Positions 1-12,113 are shown, numbered from the stretch's first letter. The stretch: 64,000 bases of DNA from Nioella sp. MMSF_3534 (GCF_030732985.1 NZ_JASHJX010000009.1:1-64000); one strand, 5' to 3'. The notes: generated by a model from the letters alone, not told the origin. Made by a program: numbers and translations.

Positions 1-1
1 G

Positions 2-36
2 GGCGGGGGGGCCTAGTAGGCGGGGGGGGGCCTAGT
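2..36. repeat. Imperfect tandem repeat with long G runs
   Basis: Two tandem copies of GGC-Gn-CCTAGT lie at 2-17 (seven G) and 19-36 (nine G). The second copy contains the TAG stop codon of mnmA on the minus strand. The copies differ in G-run length, as expected from replication slippage or from homopolymer miscounting in sequencing. Function unknown. Confidence 0.6.
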
Positions 37-1174
37 TGCCGCGCCAGATCCAGCCGCCGCCGAAGATGCGGCTGCCCTCCGGGTCATAGAACACGCAGGC
101 CTGGCCGGGGCTGACGCCTTCTTCGGCCACGATCAGTTCCACCTCCGCCTCGGTGTCCGAGATCGGGCGGATCACCGCCTCACGCGGGGGGCGGGTGGAG
201 CGGATCTTGACCGACAGATGCCATTCGGGCCGCGAGGTGAAGGGCTCGTCCCCCAGCCAGTTGATCTCGCGCACCGGGACGATCCGTTTGGACAGCGCCT
301 CTTTCGGGCCCACCACGACCTGCCGCGACTCCGGGTCCAGCTTGACCACATAAAGCGGCGTATCAAGCCCGCCAATTCCCAATCCGCGGCGCTGGCCAAT
401 CGTGTAATGGATGACGCCGCGATGTTGTCCCAGAACCGCGCCATTCATATCGACGATATCGCCGGGATCGGCCGCACCGGGGCGCAGTTTCTCGATCACC
501 GAGGCGTAGTTTCCATCAGGTACAAAACAGATATCCTGACTGTCGGGTTTATCAGCCACCGGCAGCCCGTATCGCGCCGCCAGTTTCCGCGTTTCGTCCT
601 TCGAGGGCAAATGGCCCAGGGGAAAGCGCAGGAATTCCAGCTGTTCCTTTGTGGTCGAGAACAGGAAATAGCTTTGGTCGCGGGACGAATCGGCGGCGCA
701 ATGCAATTCGGCCCCGTTGGTGCCGTCCATTCGTTGAATGTAGTGCCCGGTGGCCATGCAATCCGCGTCGAGTTCTCGGGCGGTTTCCAGCAGATCCTTG
801 AACTTCACGCGCTCGTTGCAGCGGATGCAGGGCACAGGCGTGGCCCCGGCAAGGTAGCTTTCCGCGAACTCGTCGATCACCGCGTCCTTGAAGATGTTTT
901 CGTAGTCCAGCACGTAATGGGGGAATCCCATTTCCTCGGCCACTCGGCGCGCATCGTGGATATCGCGGCCCGCGCAGCAGGCGCCTTTCTTGGCCAAAGC
1001 GGCCCCATGATCATAAAGCTGCAAGGTCACGCCGATGACGTCATAGCCTTGTTCTGCAAGCTCTGCCGCCACGACAGAGCTGTCGACACCGCCCGACATC
1101 GCCACCACGACCCGGGTCTCGGAGGGCGGTTTGGCAAAGCCAAGAGAGTTCACGGGATGTGGATCGAGGGGCAT
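32..1174 (-). CDS. mnmA: tRNA-specific 2-thiouridylase MnmA
   Basis: MnmA thiolates the wobble uridine (s2U34) of tRNAs for Lys, Glu and Gln in the cytoplasm, using ATP and a persulfide sulfur. The PP-loop SGGVDSS is near residue 27. The nucleophile cysteine is in PVPCIRCN and the second catalytic cysteine in [11 protein letters not shown]. The C-terminal [12 protein letters not shown] and beta-barrel region are intact. I chose the ATG at 1174 (380 aa) with GGAG upstream; an in-frame TTG at 1201 would add nine residues but overlaps a likely -10 box. The stop lies in a G-run repeat at the window edge. Confidence 0.95.
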   Translation of the reverse strand: MPLDPHPVNSLGFAKPPSETRVVVAMSGGVDSSVVAAELAEQGYDVIGVTLQLYDHGAALAKKGACCAGRDIHDARRVAEEMGFPHYVLDYENIFKDAVIDEFAESYLAGATPVPCIRCNERVKFKDLLETARELDADCMATGHYIQRMDGTNGAELHCAADSSRDQSYFLFSTTKEQLEFLRFPLGHLPSKDETRKLAARYGLPVADKPDSQDICFVPDGNYASVIEKLRPGAADPGDIVDMNGAVLGQHRGVIHYTIGQRRGLGIGGLDTPLYVVKLDPESRQVVVGPKEALSKRIVPVREINWLGDEPFTSRPEWHLSVKIRSTRPPREAVIRPISDTEAEVELIVAEEGVSPGQACVFYDPEGSRIFGGGWIWRGN

Positions 1175-1199
1175 GGGCGTCTCCGGGGGTTTGAGGCGC

Positions 1200-1227
1200 A
1201 ATATAGGAAAATGCCACCTATCCTCAA
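1200..1227 (-). promoter_or_regulatory. Candidate mnmA promoter
   Basis: Reading the minus strand, TTGAGG (1222-1227) and TATATT (1200-1205) are 16 bases apart and sit about 25 bases upstream of the chosen mnmA ATG. They resemble sigma-70 -35 and -10 hexamers. This is pattern matching only. Confidence 0.4.
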
Positions 1228-1298
1228 GGGACGTGCTTACCGGCTGTTAAACTTATTGCGACAGGGTGGCCCGAAACCCGAGCGGTGAGAGGAGCGCC

Positions 1299-1574
1299 AT
1301 GTATATCAGACGTGTCAAAGGGGTCCAATCCGTCACGCTTCCCGATGGCAGTGTGATGACCCGCGCCGATCTGCCCAGTGCCTCGACCAGACGGTGGGTT
1401 GCCAGCCGAAAGGCGGCGGTTGCGAACGCGGTGTCATATGGCCTTCTGGACCGGGAAGAAGCCTGCCGCATTTACGCCCTGTCCGAAGAAGAATTGGACA
1501 GCTGGACGCGCGCCGTTTCCGAACATGGGGCACAGGCATTAAAGGCAACAGCCCTGCAGAGATTTCGCGCTTAA
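1299..1574 (+). CDS. sciP: SciP-like inhibitor of CtrA (DUF1153)
   Basis: A 91-residue protein starting MYIRRVKG, with the DUF1153 core LPDGSVMTRADLP, a basic helix RRWVASRKAAVA and a C-terminal LKATALQRFR. In Caulobacter, SciP is a small helix-turn-helix protein that binds CtrA and blocks activation of CtrA-dependent promoters in early G1. The ATG at 1299 has GAGAGGAG just upstream and matches the usual N-terminus; a longer in-frame ORF starting at 1266 is rejected. It lies 116 bases upstream of ctrA in the same direction, so inhibitor and target are neighbours. Confidence 0.9.
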   Translation: MYIRRVKGVQSVTLPDGSVMTRADLPSASTRRWVASRKAAVANAVSYGLLDREEACRIYALSEEELDSWTRAVSEHGAQALKATALQRFRA

Positions 1575-1625
1575 TGCAATTTTGGGATTGCAATAATGGA
1601 TTTTTTCGGAAGACTATCTAAAAAG

Positions 1626-1678
1626 ATAACTTGAAATTAACGAAGTGTACCCAAGGTCGTAACCAGTTCGAAAGATTC
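1626..1678 (+). promoter_or_regulatory. ctrA upstream region with CtrA-like and GANTC sites
   Basis: The sciP-ctrA gap is AT-rich. It contains ATAA-N7-TTAA at 1626-1640, one mismatch from the CtrA full site TTAA-N7-TTAA, and GATTC at 1674-1678, which fits the CcrM methylation target GANTC. In Caulobacter ctrA is autoregulated and methylation-sensitive. Both motifs are short, so the same control here is inferred. Confidence 0.4.
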
Positions 1679-1690
1679 GGAGAGTTCGTG

Positions 1691-2404
1691 ATGCGTGTCT
1701 TGCTTGTAGAAGATGATCCCACCACCTCGAAAAGCATAGAGATGATGCTCAGTCATGCCAATCTCAATGTCTATTCGACCGATCTGGGGGAAGAGGGCGT
1801 CGATCTTGCCAAGCTCTACGATTACGATCTCATTCTTCTCGATCTGAACCTTCCCGACATGAACGGGCACGAGGTGCTGCGCCAGTTGCGCCTGGCCCGT
1901 GTCGATACGCCGATCCTGATCCTGTCAGGGTCAGATGATACCGAAAGCAAGATCAAGGGATTTGGCTTCGGGGCCGATGACTACCTGACAAAGCCCTTCC
2001 ATCGCGATGAACTGGTGGCGCGCATCCATGCCATCATCCGCCGGTCCAAGGGTCATGCCCAATCCGTGATTCGGACGGGGCGGATCAACGTCAATCTCGA
2101 CGCCAAGACCGTCGACGTGGATGGCCGCGCGGTGCATCTGACCGGCAAGGAATACCAGATGCTCGAACTGCTCAGCCTGCGCAAGGGCACCACGCTGACG
2201 AAAGAGATGTTCCTCAACCATCTCTACGGCGGCATGGATGAGCCGGAACTGAAGATTATCGACGTGTTTATCTGCAAGTTGCGGAAAAAGCTGTCTCAGG
2301 CCACAGGCGGCGATAACCATATCGAAACGATCTGGGGCCGGGGGTATGTCCTGCGGGATCCGATAGAAGAGGCGCAGCCTCAGGGCTTTGCCGCCTCGGC
2401 CTGA
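1691..2404 (+). CDS. ctrA: Cell-cycle response regulator CtrA
   Basis: A 237-residue OmpR-family response regulator. The receiver domain (about 1-118) has VLLVEDDP, the phosphoacceptor Asp51 in [11 protein letters not shown] and Lys in YLTKPFHR. The C-terminal winged helix has [17 protein letters not shown] and [10 protein letters not shown], both CtrA-typical. CtrA controls cell cycle, motility and often gene transfer agents in Alphaproteobacteria by binding TTAA-N7-TTAA. The ATG at 1691 has GGAGAG eight bases upstream; an in-frame upstream TTG is not needed. sciP precedes it and ligA follows after 76 bases. Confidence 0.96.
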   Translation: MRVLLVEDDPTTSKSIEMMLSHANLNVYSTDLGEEGVDLAKLYDYDLILLDLNLPDMNGHEVLRQLRLARVDTPILILSGSDDTESKIKGFGFGADDYLTKPFHRDELVARIHAIIRRSKGHAQSVIRTGRINVNLDAKTVDVDGRAVHLTGKEYQMLELLSLRKGTTLTKEMFLNHLYGGMDEPELKIIDVFICKLRKKLSQATGGDNHIETIWGRGYVLRDPIEEAQPQGFAASA

Positions 2405-2434
2405 TCTCTTCTCCTGACTGGACCTCCCGGTTGC

Positions 2435-2458
2435 GGCCTCCTATCACTTCGGGAGGCC
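2435..2458 (+). terminator. Hairpin between ctrA and ligA
   Basis: GGCCTCC (2435-2441) pairs with GGAGGCC (2452-2458) around a 10-base loop, 31 bases after the ctrA stop. There is no U tract after the stem, so it may be a weak terminator or a 3' end stabiliser. Confidence 0.35.
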
Positions 2459-2462
2459 GTGA

Positions 2463-6858
<4,396 letters not shown>

Positions 6859-6864
6859 CGAAGG

Positions 6865-6893
6865 TTAATAACCCATTAACCATCGTTAACCAT
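6865..6893 (+). promoter_or_regulatory. CtrA-binding site cluster
   Basis: TTAATAACCCATTAA (6865-6879) is an exact TTAA-N7-TTAA CtrA full site. It runs into two copies of the half-site TTAACCAT at 6876-6883 and 6886-6893, one helical turn apart. It begins seven bases after the recG stop and lies upstream of the 40-codon ORF at 6999. CtrA binding is inferred from the consensus. Confidence 0.6.
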
Positions 6894-6915
6894 TGGACCG
6901 GCTTTGTTCTCAAAT

Positions 6916-6930
6916 GTTCTCATAAAGTTC
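6916..6930 (+). promoter_or_regulatory. LexA (SOS) box
   Basis: GTTCTCATAAAGTTC is an exact match to the alphaproteobacterial LexA operator GTTC-N7-GTTC. A third GTTC at 6906-6909 and a GAAC at 6954-6957 flank it. The box ends 68 bases before the ATG at 6999, a usual operator position. It is about 60 bases past the recG stop, so it cannot be recG's own operator. Confidence 0.7.
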
Positions 6931-6998
6931 TTGCATCCTGTGGGTAAATATGAGAACAAAGCGTTAACACGCCACAAGTTGTTCAGGAATTGGAAACC

Positions 6999-7121
6999 AT
7001 GATCACCCAGATCCGCCAGATTCTCGAAACCTCCCGCGACTCGCTGCTTTATGATTTTGCCGGTGTTCTCGCGATCGGCGTGATGACCTTGGGTGCCCTG
7101 CATCTGCCCGGCGCGCTCTGA
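6999..7121 (+). CDS. Candidate 40-residue SOS/CtrA-controlled membrane microprotein
   Basis: A 40-codon ORF starts at an ATG with AGGA ten bases upstream and ends TGA at 7121. The N-terminal half (MITQIRQILETSRDSLLYD) is an amphipathic charged helix. The C-terminal half (FAGVLAIGVMTLGALHLPG) is a single hydrophobic span ending two residues later. It lies behind CtrA sites and a LexA box and ahead of an intrinsic terminator, so it seems to be its own gene. Single-span SOS peptides such as SidA of Caulobacter inhibit cell division; that role is a hypothesis, as I recognise no family. Confidence 0.6.
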   Translation: MITQIRQILETSRDSLLYDFAGVLAIGVMTLGALHLPGAL

Positions 7122-7269
7122 CCTTTTGCCTCTGCCTGCGGTCGTATCTCCGGATGGCTTTTCAATAGCTGCGGGTCTGTCCCCCAACCCCCGCGCTGCC
7201 TCTGCCTCAGGGTCTTTGGAACTGCCTGTCCAAAACCCGGCCTGACGGATCCCCCGACACGCATACCTG

Positions 7270-7307
7270 CCGCCGCCTCCGTGCCCCGGATTGCGGCGGT
7301 TTTTTTT
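7270..7307 (+). terminator. Intrinsic terminator after the microprotein ORF
   Basis: CCGCCGC (7270-7276) pairs with GCGGCGG (7293-7299) and is followed by eight T at 7300-7307. It ends a plus-strand transcript that would carry only the 40-codon ORF and a 148-base 3' region. The convergent iscU-like gene ends 15 bases further on. Confidence 0.8.
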
Positions 7308-7322
7308 GTTCAGAGGTGAAGG

Positions 7323-7775
7323 TCAGGCGCAGGCGGCGGCTTCCGCGTCCGCCATGGCCTGGGCGGTGGCCTCGAAGGCCAGCATGATCGAGGCATGGCG
7401 GTTCTTGTACTCGCGGGCGGGCTCCAGCACTTCGTAGCCGGAAAACGGTGCCTCGGGCGGGGGGGCACCGTCCTTCAGCATGGCGCGCAGCTGATCGCGG
7501 CCCTGTTCTACCTCGGCACGGGTGCGCCCAATGATGTTGGCCGCCATCAGCGCGGCAGAGGCCTGACCGAGCGCGCAGGCCTTCACATCCTGACCAAACC
7601 GAACAATGCGACCATCCTCGATATCGAGATCGACCGTCACGGTCGAGCCGCAGAGCGGCGCGCGTTTGCGCACGGTTGCCTGGGGGGTCTCCAGCCGGTC
7701 GGTCAGCGGAATATCCGCCGCCAAGGCAAGGATACGCTGCGAATAGAGTTTGATCAGGTCGCTTTCGGTGCTCAT
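7323..7775 (-). CDS. IscU/SufU-like iron-sulfur scaffold protein
   Basis: A 150-residue protein of the NifU N-terminal (IscU-like) family, with the strand pattern TVTVDLDIEDGRIVRFGQDVKAC. Two of the three scaffold cysteines are visible, in PLCGS and KACALGQAS. The third, in the HCS motif of E. coli IscU, is replaced by Ala here (RHASIML), and the Asp after the first Cys is Ser. It may therefore be a carrier or regulator rather than a full assembly scaffold. It is divergent from hisI, with the start ATG at 7775. Confidence 0.8.
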   Translation of the reverse strand: MSTESDLIKLYSQRILALAADIPLTDRLETPQATVRKRAPLCGSTVTVDLDIEDGRIVRFGQDVKACALGQASAALMAANIIGRTRAEVEQGRDQLRAMLKDGAPPPEAPFSGYEVLEPAREYKNRHASIMLAFEATAQAMADAEAAACA

Positions 7776-7842
7776 GGGCTTTTCCCCCGCGCTGGTACTC
7801 TATAGGTAGCGACCAATCACAGGATTGCAAAGGGTGCTGGTC

Positions 7843-8202
7843 ATGAGCTTCGATCCCGCAACGCTGACATATACCGCCGACGGGCTGATCCCCTGCATCG
7901 CACAGGAAGAGGGGACGGGCGAGGTGCTGATGATGGCGTGGATGAACGCCGAGGCGGTGGCCCGCACGCTGGAGACGGGCCGGGTGACCTATTGGTCGCG
8001 GTCGCGGCAGAGCTTTTGGGTGAAGGGCGAAAGCTCCGGCCATGTGCAGAAGCTGGTGGAGCTGCGCGTCGATTGCGACCGGGATTGCCTGCTGGCTGTG
8101 GTGCGTCAGACCGGGCCTGCCTGCCACACCAACCGGCGGAGCTGTTTCTATATGGCGGTGCAGGAGGGGGACGAGGTGGAGATCATGTCGCCCCTGGTCT
8201 GA
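7843..8202 (+). CDS. hisI: Phosphoribosyl-AMP cyclohydrolase HisI
   Basis: Third step of histidine synthesis: opens the purine ring of phosphoribosyl-AMP. The 119-residue protein has MMAWMNAEA, YWSRSRQSFWVKGE, the metal-binding DCDRDC motif and the zinc cysteine in GPACHTNRRSCFY. It is the stand-alone HisI type without a fused HisE domain, usual in Alphaproteobacteria. I chose the ATG at 7843 with AAAGGG upstream; an in-frame TTG at 7825 is less likely. No other his genes are nearby. Confidence 0.95.
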   Translation: MSFDPATLTYTADGLIPCIAQEEGTGEVLMMAWMNAEAVARTLETGRVTYWSRSRQSFWVKGESSGHVQKLVELRVDCDRDCLLAVVRQTGPACHTNRRSCFYMAVQEGDEVEIMSPLV

Positions 8203-8240
8203 GGCCAGTGCCCTGCGGCTTATGTTGGACGCCTCCGGCG

Positions 8241-8262
8241 GGAGTATTTGGACCAAGAAGAA
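8241..8262 (+). repeat. 22-bp intergenic repeat, copy 1
   Basis: GGAGTATTTGGACCAAGAAG plus two A lies 38 bases after the hisI stop. It is preceded by CCTCCGGCGGGAG, which can fold as a short CTCC/GGAG hairpin. An exact inverted copy is at 18074-18095, after usg. Such motifs are, to my memory, common at gene ends in Rhodobacterales. Confidence 0.7.
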
Positions 8263-8276
8263 GGGCAGGGCGCGCG

Positions 8277-8305
8277 TTAAGGTTAATGGGGGCGGTTAAC
8301 CTTAA
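8277..8305. terminator. Inverted repeat between hisI and gluQ
   Basis: TTAAGGTTAA (8277-8286) and TTAACCTTAA (8296-8305) are perfect 10-bp arms around a 9-base loop. The right arm covers the stop codon of gluQ. It lies between converging genes, so a bidirectional 3' end structure is the simplest reading. It is AT-rich and lacks a long U run. Confidence 0.45.
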
Positions 8306-9207
8306 TATGAGAGGCCCACCAGGGCGCGAATGTCAGATGGGGTCAGGCCCTCTTCGCGATAGGTGCGGATTGCGCGGGCGTCATCGCGTTTGGCCAGGCG
8401 CTTGCCCTTCTCGTCACGGATCAGCCGGTGGTGGTGGTAAACCGGTGTCGGGAGCCCAAGCAGACGTTGCAGGATCACGTGAATCCGCGTGGCGTCAAAC
8501 AGGTCTGCGCCACGAACAACGTCCGTAATGCCCTGTGCCGCGTCGTCCAGCACAACGGACAGATGGTAAGACCCGCCCATATCGCGGCGCGCGAGAACCA
8601 CGTCGCCGATGTCGTGGGCCACATCCTCGGGGGTGAATTCGATCAGCCCGCGTGGGATGCCTTCCCCATTTCCCTTTTCCTCAAACGCGGCCACGCCTGC
8701 TGTGCCAAGCCGAGGGACAAAGACATCGTCGGCCAATGCCGCTTGCGCCATATTCAGGCGGAGCGCTGTGTGTTCGGGGCGCGCGCACATGTGGTTCGGC
8801 ATTCGTGGTTTGCTTCGGCAGGTGCCGGGATAAATGATCCCGTCCGGGCCGCGAAGCGGTGCCCCTTCCTGCGGGGCCGAAGCGGCCTGGGCAATATCAC
8901 GTCGATTGCACGTGCAGGGATAGAGCAGGTCTCGGTCCCAAAGCTTGTCCAGGGCAGCTGCGTAAATGTCCATCCGTTCGGATTGGCGCATGACCGGCTC
9001 ATCCCATGTCAGGCCGAGCCAGGAAAGATCGTCATAGATCAGATCCTCCCATTCCGGCTTTGCGCGGGTCTGGTCGATATCCTCAATCCGCAGCAGAAAC
9101 GCGCCGCCCTTTGCCCGCGCCATGTCATGGGCGAGGATCGCCGAATAAGCATGGCCCAGATGCAGAGGTCCGGTTGGCGATGGGGCAAATCGGGTGCGAA
9201 AGGTCAC
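8302..9207 (-). CDS. gluQ: Glutamyl-Q tRNA(Asp) synthetase
   Basis: A paralogue of the glutamyl-tRNA synthetase catalytic domain that attaches Glu to queuosine-34 of tRNA-Asp. It has TRFAPSPTGPLHLGH (HIGH motif), zinc-binding CTC with a downstream YPGTC, and the KMSKS equivalent EKGKRLAKRD; the anticodon-binding domain is absent, as expected. I prefer the GTG at 9207 (MTFRTRFAPSP), giving 301 aa and no overlap with trmFO. A GTG at 9240 would add 11 residues and overlap trmFO by 26 bases. Confidence 0.92.
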   Translation of the reverse strand: MTFRTRFAPSPTGPLHLGHAYSAILAHDMARAKGGAFLLRIEDIDQTRAKPEWEDLIYDDLSWLGLTWDEPVMRQSERMDIYAAALDKLWDRDLLYPCTCNRRDIAQAASAPQEGAPLRGPDGIIYPGTCRSKPRMPNHMCARPEHTALRLNMAQAALADDVFVPRLGTAGVAAFEEKGNGEGIPRGLIEFTPEDVAHDIGDVVLARRDMGGSYHLSVVLDDAAQGITDVVRGADLFDATRIHVILQRLLGLPTPVYHHHRLIRDEKGKRLAKRDDARAIRTYREEGLTPSDIRALVGLSY

Positions 9208-9214
9208 TTCGATT

Positions 9215-10573
9215 TCAAATGGTTGCGGGGTGGTCTTCACCCTGGTTCAGCCAGTCTTGCCAGGCCGCTTTGGCCCGGTCCGTATAGCCCTTGTAGCGCG
9301 CTTTGCGGTTCTTGCGTCCGCCTTTCAGATCAACCGGAGGGAAGAGGCCGAAATTCACGTTCATCGGCTGGAAGGTCTTGGCTTCGGCCCCGCCGGTGAT
9401 GTGATGGATCAGCGCACCCATGGCGGTTTCCTGCGGGACGGGCGGCAGCGTCTGGCCCAGCACCTCGGCTGCGGCAAGGCGGCCCGCCAGCAGGCCCATG
9501 GCCGCCGATTCCACATAGCCCTCGACCCCGGTGATCTGGCCCGCGAAGCGGATATGCGGGCGCGTGCGCAGGCGCATCTCGTGATCCAGCAGGGTGGGCG
9601 AATTGATGAATGTGTTGCGGTGGATGCCACCAAGCCGCGCGAAACGGGCGTTTTCCAGACCGGGGATCATGCGGAAAACCTCGGTCTGGGCCCCGTATTT
9701 CATCTTGGTCTGGAAACCCACGATGTTGAACAGCGTGCCGAGCTTGTTGTCGCGACGCAGCTGCACGACGGCATGGGCCTTGACGTCAGGCTGGTGCGGG
9801 TTGGTCAGGCCCACGGGTTTCATCGGCCCATGGCGCAGCGTTTCGCGGCCGCGTTCGGCCATGACCTCGATGGGCAGGCAGCCGTCGAAATATTTTGCCG
9901 TCTCGCCTTCGTGAAACTCGGTCTTGTCGGCGGCGAGCAGCGCGTCGATGAAGGCCTCGTAGGTGTCGCGGTCCATCGGGCAGTTGAGATAGGCGGTGCG
10001 CTCTTCCTCGGTTTCGCCCTTGTCATAGCGCGACTGCATCCACGCCTTGGACATGTCGATGCTGTCGGCATGGACGATGGGGGCGATGGCGTCGAAGAAG
10101 GCGAGGCTGTCCTGTCCGGCTTCCTGCGCGATAGCCTCGGCCAGTGCGCCGGAGGTCAGGGGGCCGGTTGCGATGATCACGGGGCCTTGGTCGGGCAGGG
10201 CGGTCACCTCGTCCTCGACCACGGTGACCAGAGGATGGGTGCGCAGCCGGTCGGTGACGGATTGCGCGAAAGGCTCCCTGTCCACGGCCAGCGCACCGCC
10301 TGCGGGCAGGCGATGGCGGTCGGCCATTTCCATGATGAGGCCGCCGGCCGCGCGCATTTCCCAATGCAGCAGGCCGACGGCATTCTGTTCGTCATCGTCG
10401 GAGCGGAACGAATTGGAACAGACCATTTCCGCCAGGTTGCCGGTCTGGTGCGCAAAGGTGCCCACATGCGGACGCATTTCGTGGATGACCACGGGAACGC
10501 CAAGATTGATCGCTTGCCAGGCGGCTTCGGACCCGGCCATGCCGCCGCCGATGATGTGGATCGCTTTTGTCAT
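9215..10573 (-). CDS. trmFO: tRNA (uracil-54-C5)-methyltransferase TrmFO
   Basis: A folate- and FAD-dependent enzyme that makes m5U54 in the T loop of tRNA. The FAD-binding [16 protein letters not shown] is at the N-terminus. [27 protein letters not shown] and [13 protein letters not shown] are TrmFO signatures. It is 452 aa from the ATG at 10573; a further upstream in-frame start adds 12 residues of no family likeness. It is followed by gluQ on the same strand, pairing two tRNA-modification genes. Confidence 0.95.
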   Translation of the reverse strand: MTKAIHIIGGGMAGSEAAWQAINLGVPVVIHEMRPHVGTFAHQTGNLAEMVCSNSFRSDDDEQNAVGLLHWEMRAAGGLIMEMADRHRLPAGGALAVDREPFAQSVTDRLRTHPLVTVVEDEVTALPDQGPVIIATGPLTSGALAEAIAQEAGQDSLAFFDAIAPIVHADSIDMSKAWMQSRYDKGETEEERTAYLNCPMDRDTYEAFIDALLAADKTEFHEGETAKYFDGCLPIEVMAERGRETLRHGPMKPVGLTNPHQPDVKAHAVVQLRRDNKLGTLFNIVGFQTKMKYGAQTEVFRMIPGLENARFARLGGIHRNTFINSPTLLDHEMRLRTRPHIRFAGQITGVEGYVESAAMGLLAGRLAAAEVLGQTLPPVPQETAMGALIHHITGGAEAKTFQPMNVNFGLFPPVDLKGGRKNRKARYKGYTDRAKAAWQDWLNQGEDHPATI

Positions 10574-10624
10574 GACCGGGGATGTAGGCCAGGGGATCCG
10601 ATTTGCCAAGCCACGCAGTGGCGC

Positions 10625-11017
10625 TCATGCGAGGCGCTTCCACCCCCTGCGATAGAGCGCAAACTGCCCGCCGCCGCGCAAGACCAGCGGAATAGCGGTT
10701 GCGGTGGCTGCAATGGCCAGCCATGGGCCATACACCGTCCGGATTTCCATGGCATCGAACCAGAGGGTGAGCCCACAGAGAAGGGCGACCCCAAGCACGG
10801 CAACCACCCGGCTGCGGATGCCGACGAGAAGCCAAACCGCCGTAGATAGAATAAGAGCGCAGAGTACAATGATGGCGGTCCATTCCACACCGTGGATCCC
10901 GCGCGTGCCCACGGTCCAGTGCAGGTCGATAACCGCAAGCGCCTCGATCGAGGCTGTTGTCAGCAGGAATGCAGTCAGCATCCTGCACAATAGATGTAGC
11001 ACCTGCCCGAATGTCAT
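10625..11017 (-). CDS. DoxX-like four-helix membrane protein
   Basis: A 130-residue hydrophobic protein with four predicted helices (about 8-30, 43-65, 67-87, 95-113) and a short basic C-terminus RRGWKRLA. The ending GGGQFALY resembles GGGRYTLY of the protein at 12114-12542, and the helix layout also matches, so the two are paralogues. The function of the DoxX-like fold is not settled. It lies 51 bases upstream of trmFO, in an AT-richer block than its neighbours. Confidence 0.7.
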   Translation of the reverse strand: MTFGQVLHLLCRMLTAFLLTTASIEALAVIDLHWTVGTRGIHGVEWTAIIVLCALILSTAVWLLVGIRSRVVAVLGVALLCGLTLWFDAMEIRTVYGPWLAIAATATAIPLVLRGGGQFALYRRGWKRLA

Positions 11018-11123
11018 GCCGGTTCTGCCTGTAAGCTCGTTATTGTTTTATTTCACATTAACCTTTGTCCAAAATTATTAAAGCTGAAAGCTTGCAAAAG
11101 CATCTTTGCGAGAATTAAGGGTA

Positions 11124-11978
11124 CTAATCTATATTCAAAAGGATAGTTTGAGACTGTTCGAAAGAAGATACGATCCAGTTCATGGCGTCTATTGCGGCCT
11201 GGTCTTTTTTTCTGGAGCTGTGGAATGCAGCCCAAAAATCCACGTTGATTGGCTCGATGTCGTCAAAAGCAGGTTGAAAGTCCGAATCCCGTTTTGCCAA
11301 AAAGGTTGGAAGCAAGACAGGCAGACCGGTCGATTTGGAGATTCGGAATGCATCGAAGAAGTTTGCCGCGCGAAGTGACGGGGGACGCCGGAACAAGGCT
11401 CGTGCGCGGCGCATCGGCTCGAAGTCATCGTGCTTGTCGACCAGCCCGACCCACTCGTCGTCGAGACCAGAGGGCGCCCTTCTGTAGGTGTTGAATTCCA
11501 TGTTTCCCACACGGCGGGTGATAAGGCTACCGCGATCCGGCGGGGTGTCCATGATCATAACGTCGACATCACCAAGGCCAGAGCGGGATGTGCGATTGTG
11601 AAGTTCAATCGTGTAGCCTTTGTTTTTAGACAAAAAATCACCAACATTCGCAGACAGGACGCCGCCCAGAACAATCGGTGGAGCCCCGACCCGGATCATG
11701 ACGGGGTTTGCGCCTTCGGATTTCAACGAGATCTGATTTCGTTCCGCGCTCAGCTTTCCCTCGAACTCTTCGATCAGGAACAGCAGGCTTTCCAGGTCCG
11801 GATTCGGCTTCCAATCACCTGATGTCTTGATGAAAGCCGGTGCGCCCAGTGTCTGGCCAAGGCGTTCGATTCGGCGCGATACAGTCGCCACATTCGCACC
11901 AAGATGGCGGGCAGCCGCAACCATCGTGCCGCTTTTGTGTACAGCGAGAAAAAATTTCAGATCGTCCCAGTTGTCCAT
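11124..11978 (-). CDS. Unusual LysR-type transcriptional regulator
   Basis: A 284-residue protein whose N-terminus (DNWDDLKFFLAVHKSGTMV, then an ATVSRRIERL recognition helix) is a LysR winged helix. The effector half is divergent and I see no standard LysR substrate signature. The gene is less GC-rich than its surroundings, with short AT-rich flanks at 11018-11123, which could mean recent transfer. It sits between two paralogous DoxX-like genes, all on the minus strand, and may regulate them. Confidence 0.8.
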   Translation of the reverse strand: MDNWDDLKFFLAVHKSGTMVAAARHLGANVATVSRRIERLGQTLGAPAFIKTSGDWKPNPDLESLLFLIEEFEGKLSAERNQISLKSEGANPVMIRVGAPPIVLGGVLSANVGDFLSKNKGYTIELHNRTSRSGLGDVDVMIMDTPPDRGSLITRRVGNMEFNTYRRAPSGLDDEWVGLVDKHDDFEPMRRARALFRRPPSLRAANFFDAFRISKSTGLPVLLPTFLAKRDSDFQPAFDDIEPINVDFWAAFHSSRKKDQAAIDAMNWIVSSFEQSQTILLNID

Positions 11979-12057
11979 TTTGAGGAACTTCCATTTGTCT
12001 CAGCTGCTCCAGCCGTCCGCTGGCCATTCCCTTTACTAGGGGAAATGACAATGGAAA

Positions 12058-12084
12058 ACAGGCAATTGATGATCAATTGCCTGT
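12058..12084. terminator. 27-bp near-perfect palindrome between a DoxX-like gene and LysR
   Basis: ACAGGCAATTGAT (12058-12070) and ATCAATTGCCTGT (12072-12084) are perfect 13-bp arms around one base. On the minus strand the hairpin (11-bp stem, ATCAT loop) is followed by TTTTCC, so it can end transcription of the gene that stops at 12114. It could equally be an operator for the LysR protein whose start is about 80 bases downstream. Confidence 0.55.
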
Positions 12085-12113
12085 ATTAAATAAAGTGCGA
12101 TCTGGACGGTTTG

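Noticed and set aside
6876-7187. 103-codon minus-strand ORF opposite the microprotein
   Set aside because: No family likeness or ribosome site. The plus strand has start signals, a hydrophobic span and a terminator.
9194-10849. 551-codon plus-strand ORF opposite trmFO
   Set aside because: Mirror of trmFO with no recognisable motif; the sense strand has full TrmFO signatures.
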